DNA from: CAZJRB01 sp964547995
GTDB taxonomy: Bacteria; Planctomycetota; Planctomycetia; Pirellulales; Thermoguttaceae
Length of the DNA: 23,573 nt
Direction of reading: 5' to 3'
Assembly (NCBI GenBank): GCA_964547995.1
Contig: CAZJRB010000116.1
Span: 1 to 23,573 of the forward strand
Part shown: piece after piece, positions 7,512 to 14,255 of the stretch
Layout of the letters: every line of letters begins with the position of its first letter
Numbering within the stretch: position 1 is the stretch's first letter
The notes under the pieces: model-generated
Database searches by the model: none
The model's input: only the letters and a program-made list of their open reading frames with translations
What the model was told of the DNA's origin: nothing
Made by a program: the position numbers and the translations under genes

Positions 7512-7775
7512 TCACTCCGGATTCTGCGGCGGGGTTGTGTTGGGGCCGGTGCCCCAGGTTTTGTTGGGCTCTGGGCCCATTTGTAGGACTAACGTCCCGC
7601 CGGTTGCTAGGGTTTTTTGAGGGAACCAGGGTTTGTTTAGGGGCTTGCCGTTGAGCAGGGCCGATTGGATGTAGCGGTTTTTGGCGGAGTTGTTTTTGGT
7701 TTCTATGACGAAACGGCCGCCGGGGTAGTAGCGCTTGTCTAGGTGGATGACGATGCGGGCTGGGGCAGCGGGATT
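7512..7775 (-). pseudogene. C-terminal remnant of a GH92 alpha-mannosidase-like gene
   Basis: An uninterrupted minus-strand frame of 87 codons plus TGA, with no start. It includes RIVIHLDKRYYPGGRFVIET, then KNNSAKNRYIQSALLNGKPL, then KPWF, TGGTLVLQMGPEPNKTWG and TGPNTTPP. This is the typical C-terminus of glycoside hydrolase family 92 alpha-1,2-mannosidases (FTIxxxNxSxxNxYIQSAxLNGKPxxxxW...GGxLxxxMGxxPNxxWG). The frame loses that character at ~7775, where the tract shared with 5778-5820 begins. Family assignment is from remembered motifs. The rest of the gene (normally >700 residues) is missing; the intact beta-helix gene occupies that side. Confidence 0.8.
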
Positions 7776-7935
7776 TCCGAAGGCGGTTCGCGCGGAGGCG
7801 CAGAGTTAATCTGATGCCCGTGGGATCGTTTGAAAACGAACGGCTGTGCCGGAGCGGGGGTCGATCTGTTCGATTTCTAGCTGCTCGCTTGCGCCGAACC
7901 GCTCGACGGCGATGTTGAGACGCTTTTGCCCTGGG
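7768..7935. repeat. Homology block shared with 5778-5950
   Basis: This block holds the beta-helix gene's last ~43 codons plus the downstream tract containing GCGGAGGCGCAGAG. A diverged second copy sits at 5778-5950 in the same orientation. It marks a duplication of a gene end. Confidence 0.8.
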
Positions 7936-10022
7936 GGGATCTTGAGCGTTTGTGGGCGCATCCAGTTTTCGGGCGTGAAGGTGAGGCGGCGGCCGGCGGC
8001 GGTGACTTCGATCGGCTTGAGCGGGGGCATGGCCAAAGCGATTTTTAGGTTGCCGCCGCGGCGAAATACCCGAACGGCGCCGCGGTGGCCGGGTACCCAA
8101 TGGCGGCCGCCGTATTCGTACGCGCCGATGTCCGGGGCGCGGCCGTGGATCGCGCCGTCGAAACCGGCGACCTTCGTCCCGGCGTCGACCAGCGGCGAGT
8201 CTTTCTTCGGGCGGAAATCGAGCCGCCCGGGGTCGACCAGCGCGAGCCGCTTGCGATACGCCGGCGGCGCGAGCGACTCGCCCGGCGGCGGGAAGTTGGT
8301 CACGAGGTTTTTTTCGGGGCGATAAGGCCGGCCGCGGTTGTCGCCGGTGATGTTCAACGAGGCGTTGTTGGCGATCAGGCTGTGCTCGTTCTGGACCGGC
8401 ATGAGCGGGTGCTGTCGGCGCCACGGCTTCTTGGGCTCGGCCATGGTGTGCAGGTTGACGTAGTTGCCGGGCACGTCGTCGGTGCCGATCCGGAGCACGG
8501 TGTTGTTGAACACGCGGTTGCGGTCGCCCTTGACGATGATGCCGTCGCGTCCGCAGTCCCAGACGACGTTGTGGTGGACGGTCAGTTCGCGGGTTTGGTC
8601 GTCGCCGCGGATGCCCAGCCCGCCGCGGAGCCAGCCGCCGTGGAGGTGGTCGGTGTAGCAGCCGTGGACCCAGTTGTAGCGAACGATGTTGCCGGCCGTC
8701 GAGGGCTGGCCCGTGTAGACCAGGGCGACGTCCTTGCAGGCCATGCCGCCATCGAACACGTGGTTGTACTCGACGACGATGCCGGGGCCGCGGTAGTTGA
8801 TCACGGCGTTGCCGAAGCGGAACATCGTGTTGTGGCGGACGACGTTCGGCGGCTGCGTGTCCGAGTCTCGCCCATTAACGGCCAGCCCGACGTGGCGCAG
8901 GCAGCCGTAGGTGCAGAAATCGTGGATCAGGTTGTTCTCGACGAGGTTCGCGCGGCCGGTGATCTTCAGCCCTCCGATCGGCCCGTAGGCGAAGCTGCAG
9001 CCGCGGACCGTGTTGCGGTCGCCGGCGACGCGGCCGACGACCTGGTCCTCGGCGTGTCCCGGTTCGGAGAGCCGCCGGGGGTGCGAGAGGTAGAGCATGT
9101 GGCAGTCCTCGACGACGCAATCGCTGCAATTCTCCAGCGACAGCGCGCAGCCGAACAAGTGCAGGCCGCCGAGGACGACGTGGTCGCACCGGTCGGCCGT
9201 GAACCCCCAGTCGCGCGACTTGGCCTCGACGCGGCGGGACGACGGGTCCTTGCCCCCCGGCGGCCAGAGGTAGAGCATCCCGGCCGCCGCGTCGTGGAAC
9301 CACTCGCCCGGGGCGTCCAACAGCGAGAGCTTGCCGAACAGGAAGTACCGGTCGTCTTCCCACGGCCGGGTCTTGTCGGCATGGTGGGTGATGCCTCCGA
9401 GGTCCTTTGCGTAGGTGAACGTATCGCTGCCGGGCGCGTGTTGGTCGACCGTTCGGGTCCACGAGAAGAACTGGTGGGCGACATTCAGCACGGCGATTGC
9501 CCCGGCGGCGTCGACGCCCGCAGCGGCCAGCTTCGGATCGATCAGTTTGCCGTAGCGGCTCCCCTTGGCCGAATGGGCCCAGGCTGCGTGGCCGAGCAGC
9601 GTTTCCGGCGTGGCATTGGGCCAGCGGGCCTCGATCATGGCTTTGCCATCGACGAAGAGCTGCCGGGCCGGGCGCGGCCATTTCGTTTTGTAAATGGAAC
9701 CTTTGTGTTTCGTCCATCGGCCGTCGACCAGGTCGGCGCCGTTGATCTGGACCACATCGCCGGGCACGGCGAGGAATCGGATCGGTTTGCCCGGCTCGCC
9801 GGATCGTTTCGCCGCGACCGTTTCGCGGTAGACGCCCTCATGGATGAAGCACGTATCGCCCGGCATGATCGCGTCGGCCGCTTTCTGAATCGTCCGCCAC
9901 GGCTTCTCCTTCGTGCCGGGGTCGGCATCGTCGCCATCCGGCGAAACATAGTACGTCGCCGCCGAAAGGGCAGGGGGGGCAATCAGAAAGGAAACCAGGA
10001 TGGATGCGAGGAAACGCGACAT
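7806..10022 (-). CDS. Secreted right-handed parallel beta-helix protein (DUF1565 N-terminus)
   Basis: A 738-residue protein with a Sec signal peptide (MSRFLASILVSFLIAPPALSA, in two parts MSRFLASILVSF and LIAPPALSA). A DUF1565-like segment follows: TYYVSPDGDDADPGTKEKPW, then RTIQKAADAIMPGDT. From ~residue 280 to 530 there are parallel beta-helix rungs rich in N, V and G (for example NTVRGCSFAYGPIGGLKI, NVVRHNTMFRFG, NIVRYNWVHGC, NRVFNNTVLRIG). The C-terminal ~120 residues form a smaller beta-rich domain. The fold is shared by pectate lyases and many polysaccharide-degrading or binding proteins. I cannot identify catalytic residues or a substrate. It is exported and probably acts on polysaccharide outside the cytoplasm. 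The ribosome site is weak (GGGAGA is far upstream). A paralogue tail lies at 5821-5967. Confidence 0.9.
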   Translation of the reverse strand: MSRFLASILVSFLIAPPALSAATYYVSPDGDDADPGTKEKPWRTIQKAADAIMPGDTCFIHEGVYRETVAAKRSGEPGKPIRFLAVPGDVVQINGADLVDGRWTKHKGSIYKTKWPRPARQLFVDGKAMIEARWPNATPETLLGHAAWAHSAKGSRYGKLIDPKLAAAGVDAAGAIAVLNVAHQFFSWTRTVDQHAPGSDTFTYAKDLGGITHHADKTRPWEDDRYFLFGKLSLLDAPGEWFHDAAAGMLYLWPPGGKDPSSRRVEAKSRDWGFTADRCDHVVLGGLHLFGCALSLENCSDCVVEDCHMLYLSHPRRLSEPGHAEDQVVGRVAGDRNTVRGCSFAYGPIGGLKITGRANLVENNLIHDFCTYGCLRHVGLAVNGRDSDTQPPNVVRHNTMFRFGNAVINYRGPGIVVEYNHVFDGGMACKDVALVYTGQPSTAGNIVRYNWVHGCYTDHLHGGWLRGGLGIRGDDQTRELTVHHNVVWDCGRDGIIVKGDRNRVFNNTVLRIGTDDVPGNYVNLHTMAEPKKPWRRQHPLMPVQNEHSLIANNASLNITGDNRGRPYRPEKNLVTNFPPPGESLAPPAYRKRLALVDPGRLDFRPKKDSPLVDAGTKVAGFDGAIHGRAPDIGAYEYGGRHWVPGHRGAVRVFRRGGNLKIALAMPPLKPIEVTAAGRRLTFTPENWMRPQTLKIPPGQKRLNIAVERFGASEQLEIEQIDPRSGTAVRFQTIPRASD

Positions 10023-10111
10023 GGGTAAAATCTGTGCCGAGGTATCTCCCTAAGGCGGCCTGAGGCCGCAACCAAAGAGATTGAAAATTGGTAAGACTTC
10101 AGCCGTCTGTA

Positions 10112-10180
10112 GTATGATGGCCTTCCAAGGCCGTCGCGGTGATATCGCAAGCTCTCGACGGCCTTGGAAGGCCATCGTAC
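10112..10180. repeat. 25-bp inverted repeat, family A copy 2
   Basis: The arms 10112-10136 and 10156-10180 pair at 24 of 25 positions around a 19-nt spacer. The arm consensus ATGGCCTTCCAAGGCCGTCG is itself partly palindromic (GGCCTTCCAAGGCC). It is related to 1944-2001. Confidence 0.9.
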
Positions 10181-10211
10181 GAAGTGCTTCGCCGTTTGGC
10201 TGAAGTGTTAC

Positions 10212-10240
10212 GAAAATTGAAAATTGAAAACGGCAAATTG
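10212..10240 (+). repeat. Heptanucleotide repeat tract 1
   Basis: Four consecutive 7-mers: GAAAATT, GAAAATT, GAAAACG, GCAAATT. Confidence 0.75.
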
Positions 10241-10331
10241 GTTCTGTCTTGCGTCTGGTCGGTGGTTTTGCCGCATTTGGCTGCGGATCGATCCCACTGG
10301 AAGCCGATTTCCAGCCGGGATTTCGATCTTC

Positions 10332-10366
10332 AATTTGCAATTTACAGTTTACAGTTTGCAATTTGC
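10332..10366 (+). repeat. Heptanucleotide repeat tract 2
   Basis: Five consecutive 7-mers: AATTTGC, AATTTAC, AGTTTAC, AGTTTGC, AATTTGC. It is roughly the reverse complement of tract 1 in motif. Confidence 0.8.
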
Positions 10367-10454
10367 AATATCCCCGCGAGAAAACATGTGCGCACGGCGC
10401 ACAGAAGCTACGACGTAAGACTCTAATGGGTTGCGGGAACCCGGTTCTGCGGGA

Positions 10455-10697
10455 TCAATCCGCCCGGCTGCTTTTCCGCTCCAACTCATCGCGGCTGAGC
10501 GTTTTCTGGCGACGACGCTCGACGATCAATCTCCAGAACTCGTCGCTGCACCCCAGCTCTACCTGCTCTTCGTCCAGGCCTTCGACCCCGACAACGAGCG
10601 CCACGGGAACTCCGTTGCGGGTGACGACCACCCGCTCTCCCTGCGCTTCGCGAACACAAGCGTCCAAACTTGCGTTTTCCACGCCGACTGTTTTCAT
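10455..10697 (-). CDS. Phd/YefM-like antitoxin, type II TA system
   Basis: An 80-residue protein beginning MKTVGVENASLDACVREAQG and continuing ERVVVTRNGVPVALVV. This is the Phd/YefM pattern: a short N-terminal DNA-binding fold with the VTRNGxPVAxLV strand. The charged C-terminal half (FWRLIVERRRQKTLSRDELE) would wrap the toxin. The ATG at 10697 has a strong GGAGG 7-8 nt upstream and overlaps the toxin stop (ATGA), so the two are translationally coupled. Phd-type antitoxins neutralise the toxin and repress their own promoter. The toxin gene comes first here, unlike classic phd-doc or yefM-yoeB. Confidence 0.85.
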   Translation of the reverse strand: MKTVGVENASLDACVREAQGERVVVTRNGVPVALVVGVEGLDEEQVELGCSDEFWRLIVERRRQKTLSRDELERKSSRAD

Positions 10698-10993
10698 AGG
10701 ATTTCCTCCGTCGCGGTGTGAGGTGGCTTGTGCCGCACGGCCCGCACGATTACGCGGTCTTCCGCATCGTCCACATCGTAGAAGACGCGGTATTCTCCAA
10801 CCCGGAGTTCCCAAACCGGCGGTTCGTGGTTCCACGGCGGTATCAGGCCCGCCAGGATCTTCTTGTTCCGCGTCTCCGTTGTCGGTTGATGAGTCAATTG
10901 CTCCTGAATCTGGTCCAGCAGCCGGTTGCGATCGAACGGACGCAAGGCCGCGAGATCATCGGCAACCCCTTCTGCGTACTCGATCGAGAACAT
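10694..10993 (-). CDS. RelE/ParE-superfamily toxin
   Basis: A 99-residue protein with the RelE/ParE layout. N-terminal YAEGVADDLAAL precedes a basic helix (RPFDRNRLLDQIQEQL). The central PPVWELRVGEYRVFYDVD is the hallmark strand pair (WELRxGxYRVxYxVD), and a final strand reads VIVRAVRHK. RelE members cleave ribosome-bound mRNA and ParE members poison gyrase; the sequence does not let me choose. It overlaps the antitoxin gene by 4 bp. The ATG at 10993 lacks a clear Shine-Dalgarno. Residues ~38-52 (TTETRNKKILAGLIP) match the 'N-x-K-x-L' loop common in this superfamily. Confidence 0.87.
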   Translation of the reverse strand: MFSIEYAEGVADDLAALRPFDRNRLLDQIQEQLTHQPTTETRNKKILAGLIPPWNHEPPVWELRVGEYRVFYDVDDAEDRVIVRAVRHKPPHTATEEIL

Positions 10994-11122
10994 GCGTCAT
11001 CCAGCGGAACAAATGGACCAAGCGGCGCTCCCTCTTTTGCACGCTAGTTAGTGTATTGGCGGTTTGCTGACTTGTCAAGGAGGCAAAGTGAAAACGTCCG
11101 TTTTTGCGTCGGCAGGGCTTCG

Positions 11123-11353
11123 TTATGCGATCTGTCCGGCGGCGTTCCTGCCGACGGTCGGCGGGGGCAGCGGCTTCCCGTCCCGCTTCATGGTATCGAT
11201 CCATTCATCGACAATCTGGCAGAGTTCTTTATAAACCGCTGTCTCGTCGTCGCCGTGACAGCACGGCCCGATGATGCCCGGGCATTGACCGACAAAACAC
11301 TGGTCTTCGTCAGACCATTCCACGAGCTTGATATAGCGCGAGCTTTCCTTCAT
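11123..11353 (-). CDS. Short HicB-like antitoxin-fold protein, no HicA nearby
   Basis: A 76-residue protein: YIKLVEWSDEDQCFVGQCPG, then IIGPCCHGDDETAVYKELCQ, then IVDEWIDTMKRDGKPLPPPT. This matches the HicB partial-RNase-H fold (strand, CPG turn, HGDD, helix, ending in the conserved PLPPP). It stops just after that motif, so the C-terminal DNA-binding ribbon-helix-helix usual in longer HicB relatives is absent. GAGGAG lies about 8 nt before the ATG at 11353. No HicA-like ORF (50-80 residues, basic) is visible within a few hundred bp. It sits 73 bp after the membrane-protein gene on the same strand. It may be an orphan antitoxin-fold regulator. Confidence 0.82.
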   Translation of the reverse strand: MKESSRYIKLVEWSDEDQCFVGQCPGIIGPCCHGDDETAVYKELCQIVDEWIDTMKRDGKPLPPPTVGRNAAGQIA

Positions 11354-11426
11354 TGTCGTGACTCCTCGATCAGTAGTATCAGTGCGTTTCACGCAGGTTT
11401 CACACACCCTACCTGGCTCGCCGCTG

Positions 11427-12197
11427 CTAATTCCCAGTAGCAACCTCCACATGTGGTTCGAAGGTATCCAAGAATTCGCGGCACTTGTCTTCGGTAAACC
11501 CCTCCGGGAGCCAAACGAAGCTCATGACAACGAGCGGATAGTCTGCCCCGTCGAAGGAGCTTACTCCGACCATGCGCGCGTAGCATCTGATCTCGAACAT
11601 ACCGTAGTGATCCTTTCTGGCGCGATCTGCCGCTTGGGCCTCTAGCATCTGGGAAACTAAACCACGGGCAATCGGAATCGCAGCTCTCTCACCGGGCTTT
11701 AGTTCCCTGCCAAGTTCGTGATCTTCGCGCTCGACTTGCTTGAGCACCCAGGGAGTCGGCGCGAACTGCTTCTCCGGTGGCAAGTCACGCCCGTCAATTA
11801 TCCCGTAGACGAATTTGGTCTCGACCCGTAATGCTTCAATGACCTCGTCCCCCGCGTTACGCACGGTCAGGCAAGGGTTGAGGCCGATCAATTGATCCAG
11901 CGACTCGAATCGCACTACCTCAGTTCCGAAGAACGAGCTGAACTTGAACTGTTCGGGAATTTCATCCACCGTCGGGGAGAAACTGTCCACGGTAAGCTTC
12001 GCAGTACATTTGCCCGTAGATCGGTCAAAGGATTCCTGGCTGAGCTTTTGGGCATCCGCCGCAATTTCTCGCGACTCTTTGGCCTCCAGCCAACTCAGAA
12101 CGGCTATGATACCGCCTATCACGCCCGCAACACCGCCAACCAGTCCGACGATATCGCCCGCACTCCATCGGCCTCGATTCTCTCTGTCTTGAACCAT
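11427..12197 (-). CDS. Membrane-anchored hypothetical protein, 256 aa
   Basis: I recognise no family. The N-terminus is short and basic (MVQDRENRGRW). One glycine-rich transmembrane helix follows at residues ~14-37 (GDIVGLVGGVAGVIGGIIAV), then a charged helix (EAKESREIAADAQKLSQESF). The rest is a soluble, largely beta domain, with CLTVRNAGDEVIEALRVETK resembling an immunoglobulin-like or similar sandwich, ending in FVWLPEGFTEDKCREFLDTF. The positive-inside rule puts the N-terminus in the cytoplasm, hence the domain outside, but the helix is short and this is not firm. The ATG at 12197 has GGAGG 9 nt upstream. It lies 97 bp after the TIR gene on the same strand and could be its partner or a membrane effector. 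Confidence 0.8.
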   Translation of the reverse strand: MVQDRENRGRWSAGDIVGLVGGVAGVIGGIIAVLSWLEAKESREIAADAQKLSQESFDRSTGKCTAKLTVDSFSPTVDEIPEQFKFSSFFGTEVVRFESLDQLIGLNPCLTVRNAGDEVIEALRVETKFVYGIIDGRDLPPEKQFAPTPWVLKQVEREDHELGRELKPGERAAIPIARGLVSQMLEAQAADRARKDHYGMFEIRCYARMVGVSSFDGADYPLVVMSFVWLPEGFTEDKCREFLDTFEPHVEVATGN

Positions 12198-12294
12198 TTG
12201 CTTGCGCCTCCTGGCCTTTTGCCGCTGTGTTACCCTCGCGGTTGCGCATCCTCGACATCATCTAACACCGTCCCAGCCCCTTGACTAGGCTCGA

Positions 12295-13320
12295 CTACAA
12301 TGCAATTGGGCGGTGTTTTCGGTGTGTAACTCCTTGTTCAAGAATTCGTACACTCCATCCATGCATATTGCGATTGACCTTTACCAGATTGTCGCGTTCC
12401 AAAGCGTCAACGTGCCGTCTTAGTTCGTCAAGTTCAGTTTGACCGTCGGTCAGGCCGACAACGTCCGCAAGATCTGTATCCTTGATGAAGTCCTTGAAAT
12501 CGAGTGCCTCAAGGATTTTCAGGGCCCAAAGCTGATCTACAAGTTTCCATCCTTTCGAAGTGAGATTGTAGGCACCACCGCTGTATCGCATTAAACCGCG
12601 TTCTTGAAACAGCTCAAGGGCTTCCTGATAGGGTGCGATAGCTCTTCCTGTACGGTCATCAATTACCGCGCTTATCGAGCCCTCGTTCCGCGGCTTGCTG
12701 ATTTCGAGGAGGTAGTCTATTTGAAAGTCACTCAACGGAGGCTCGTCAGAAGATGGCGTGTATGTTCCGTCAGTTCCAGTTCCGTCTAAAGAGTTATTTG
12801 CTGAAGGTCTAGATCTTTCTTCGGCGAGCCGCTCGCTCACCGCAATTACGGCTTCGATCTTCCCAAGATACACCTCTGTTACTTCAAGTCTCGCGGTTAA
12901 GTGGCCGGCTATGTTTCGTATGAATTGCAGCAAATCTGTTTCGGTGCATGAAAGCGCATTCAGTCCACGAAGTGGTCCAGCCAGCACTTCTGGTCCACAG
13001 CCTGCTCCCAATAACGGCGCAAGAAATCCGCTAGAGCCCCACCTAGCCCCAAGCTCGAAAAGAACATACGCCGACTCGCTGCTCATGTCAGTAACGAGCC
13101 CAACGAAGACCTTCGCGCTGAGGGTCTCTCTCCGAAGCTGCTCGTCTGCGTCTGCACCAACCGGCAGTTTGTAGCCGGGTACACTGGTGCACCGGATTCT
13201 TTCAGATGGAATGTTAAGGGCGGTACGGATGAGCTCAACCAACGCTTGCGCTAGCTCAGCATCTTTCGTACTATGGCTCACGAAAACGTCCAGTTCCGCG
13301 TGCTCCACGTCGGACATCAT
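12295..13320 (-). CDS. TIR-domain protein with winged-helix-like C-terminus
   Basis: A 341-residue protein. The N-terminal ~140 residues are a bacterial TIR domain: LDVFVSHSTKDAELAQALVE (strand A, box 1), PGYKLPVGADADEQLRRETL, VFVGLVTDMSSESAYVLFEL and GARWG. The Glu of FELGARWG (about residue 89) aligns with the catalytic Glu of TIR NAD+ hydrolases. The downstream GPLRGLNALSC is typical of this TIR subgroup. After an acidic Ser/Thr linker (~170-200), residues ~200-341 look like two winged-helix units, QEALELFQERGLMRYSGGAY with LTSKGW, then ELRRHVDALERDNLVKVNRN. TIR effectors in anti-phage systems deplete NAD+ or make signalling nucleotides. GGAGG lies 5 nt before ATG 13320; ATG 13317 is equally possible. 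Confidence 0.9.
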   Translation of the reverse strand: MMSDVEHAELDVFVSHSTKDAELAQALVELIRTALNIPSERIRCTSVPGYKLPVGADADEQLRRETLSAKVFVGLVTDMSSESAYVLFELGARWGSSGFLAPLLGAGCGPEVLAGPLRGLNALSCTETDLLQFIRNIAGHLTARLEVTEVYLGKIEAVIAVSERLAEERSRPSANNSLDGTGTDGTYTPSSDEPPLSDFQIDYLLEISKPRNEGSISAVIDDRTGRAIAPYQEALELFQERGLMRYSGGAYNLTSKGWKLVDQLWALKILEALDFKDFIKDTDLADVVGLTDGQTELDELRRHVDALERDNLVKVNRNMHGWSVRILEQGVTHRKHRPIAL

Positions 13321-13458
13321 GAGATCCTCCGCTTTCTGTGCCTTGGCCACGGTCGTTCAAGTGCCATGCGCGTTCCGATGATTGGTATTGGTACGACGCG
13401 TCTGGTGGGTAGGACGAAATGAAGCTGCCTTTCCCTCTTCCCCGAGTCACTGGCAAGG

Positions 13459-14166
13459 CTAAAATTGCCCGCAAGCATCTAGCGTAACATATATCGTCCC
13501 CGTTTGAATGAGCGCGTCGAGCCTCGGATCCGAGATCGCCAATTGCCTTGTGGCGTCATCTGGGAAAACAACCAGTTGGACATCGTCTGGCTCAAGTCGA
13601 ATGCGGAAGATTCCATTTGCGCGATCCACCGCGGTAAAGTACTCGCTTTCTAACCGGTCCAGATGAACTATTCGCCATTCGAGTTCGTCGTAATACTGCA
13701 ACTCCCCAGAGTTCTGTTCCGACATGTTCTTGACGTATGCGAGGATTGCCTCCAGATTCTTGAGATCGGTGGGGTCGGCAGCCAACGCGTTGCGCACCTT
13801 GTCGAGGTTTTCTACCACGGAAGAGGAATCACCATTTTGGACGTAGAAGACAGGATTGCCTTGACGTTCGAGAACGAAATCACGGTGTACTCCTATTCCG
13901 AGGCAGCCATAGCGCAACGCATGTGCATGGGCCTGAGTCAGCTTGATTTCCGTATAACAGGTTCTGGGAATTGTTGCGCGAATCCACGTGGCGTTACTAC
14001 CGTGAATCTTCTCCGTTCCCCGTTTCATGAAGAACCCTTGCTGTACCACGTCTGCCAGACGATCAACGTAGTGTGTGCGAATCGCGTCATTGACGTGGCT
14101 TGTCGGTGGATCGTGGAAATCCTTCCCAGTCCAATGAACGAGGAATTCTGTGTGGAGGACGTTCAC
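13459..14166 (-). CDS. AbiGi-like abortive-infection antitoxin family protein
   Basis: A 235-residue protein starting at a GTG. AAGGGG lies ~9 nt upstream and a good promoter is further upstream. Conserved blocks recalled from the AbiGi family are present in order: LVHWTGK (residues 9-15), YVDRLADVVQQGF (33-45), IPRTCYTEIKLTQAHAHALR (66-85), YGCLGIGVHRDFVL (86-99) and NPVFYV (104-109). AbiGi is the antitoxin-like half of lactococcal AbiG, whose toxin AbiGii is a nucleotidyltransferase-like protein. No AbiGii-like gene is visible here; the next gene, 138 bp on, encodes the TIR protein. The fold of the N-terminal half recalls ADP-ribosyltransferase-like DarT/AbiGi-type proteins, but that is not shown. 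The gene is relatively A/T-rich. Confidence 0.75.
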   Translation of the reverse strand: MNVLHTEFLVHWTGKDFHDPPTSHVNDAIRTHYVDRLADVVQQGFFMKRGTEKIHGSNATWIRATIPRTCYTEIKLTQAHAHALRYGCLGIGVHRDFVLERQGNPVFYVQNGDSSSVVENLDKVRNALAADPTDLKNLEAILAYVKNMSEQNSGELQYYDELEWRIVHLDRLESEYFTAVDRANGIFRIRLEPDDVQLVVFPDDATRQLAISDPRLDALIQTGTIYVTLDACGQF

Positions 14167-14207
14167 GTCTATACCCCTTGTCTAAGAACAGAGACAGACC
14201 AGTAAGT

Positions 14208-14235
14208 ATTATACCCCCCCTTCGCGTCGCGCCAA
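14208..14235 (-). promoter_or_regulatory. Sigma70-type promoter upstream of the AbiGi-like gene
   Basis: On the minus strand, TTGGCG (14235-14230) and a perfect TATAAT (14213-14208) are 16 nt apart, with a G7 run just before the -10. Transcription would begin near 14201, giving a ~35-nt leader before the GTG at 14166. It is the best consensus promoter I found and could drive the whole 14166-10455 block. Confidence 0.65.
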
Positions 14236-14255
14236 GCCCTGACACAGAGTGGGGG

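Larger units (their letters stand above)
10023..10454. other. Repeat-rich intergenic region
   Basis: About 430 bp between the beta-helix gene and the antitoxin gene, both minus. It contains the family A inverted repeat (10112-10180), two heptanucleotide repeat tracts (10212-10240 and 10332-10366) and a small GAACC/GGTTC palindrome near 10436-10447. No credible gene. Confidence 0.7.

Noticed and set aside
8085..10028. 647-residue plus-strand frame opposite the beta-helix gene
   Set aside because: Ala/Val/Asp/Arg-biased translation typical of an antisense shadow; the minus-strand protein has a signal peptide and beta-helix rungs.
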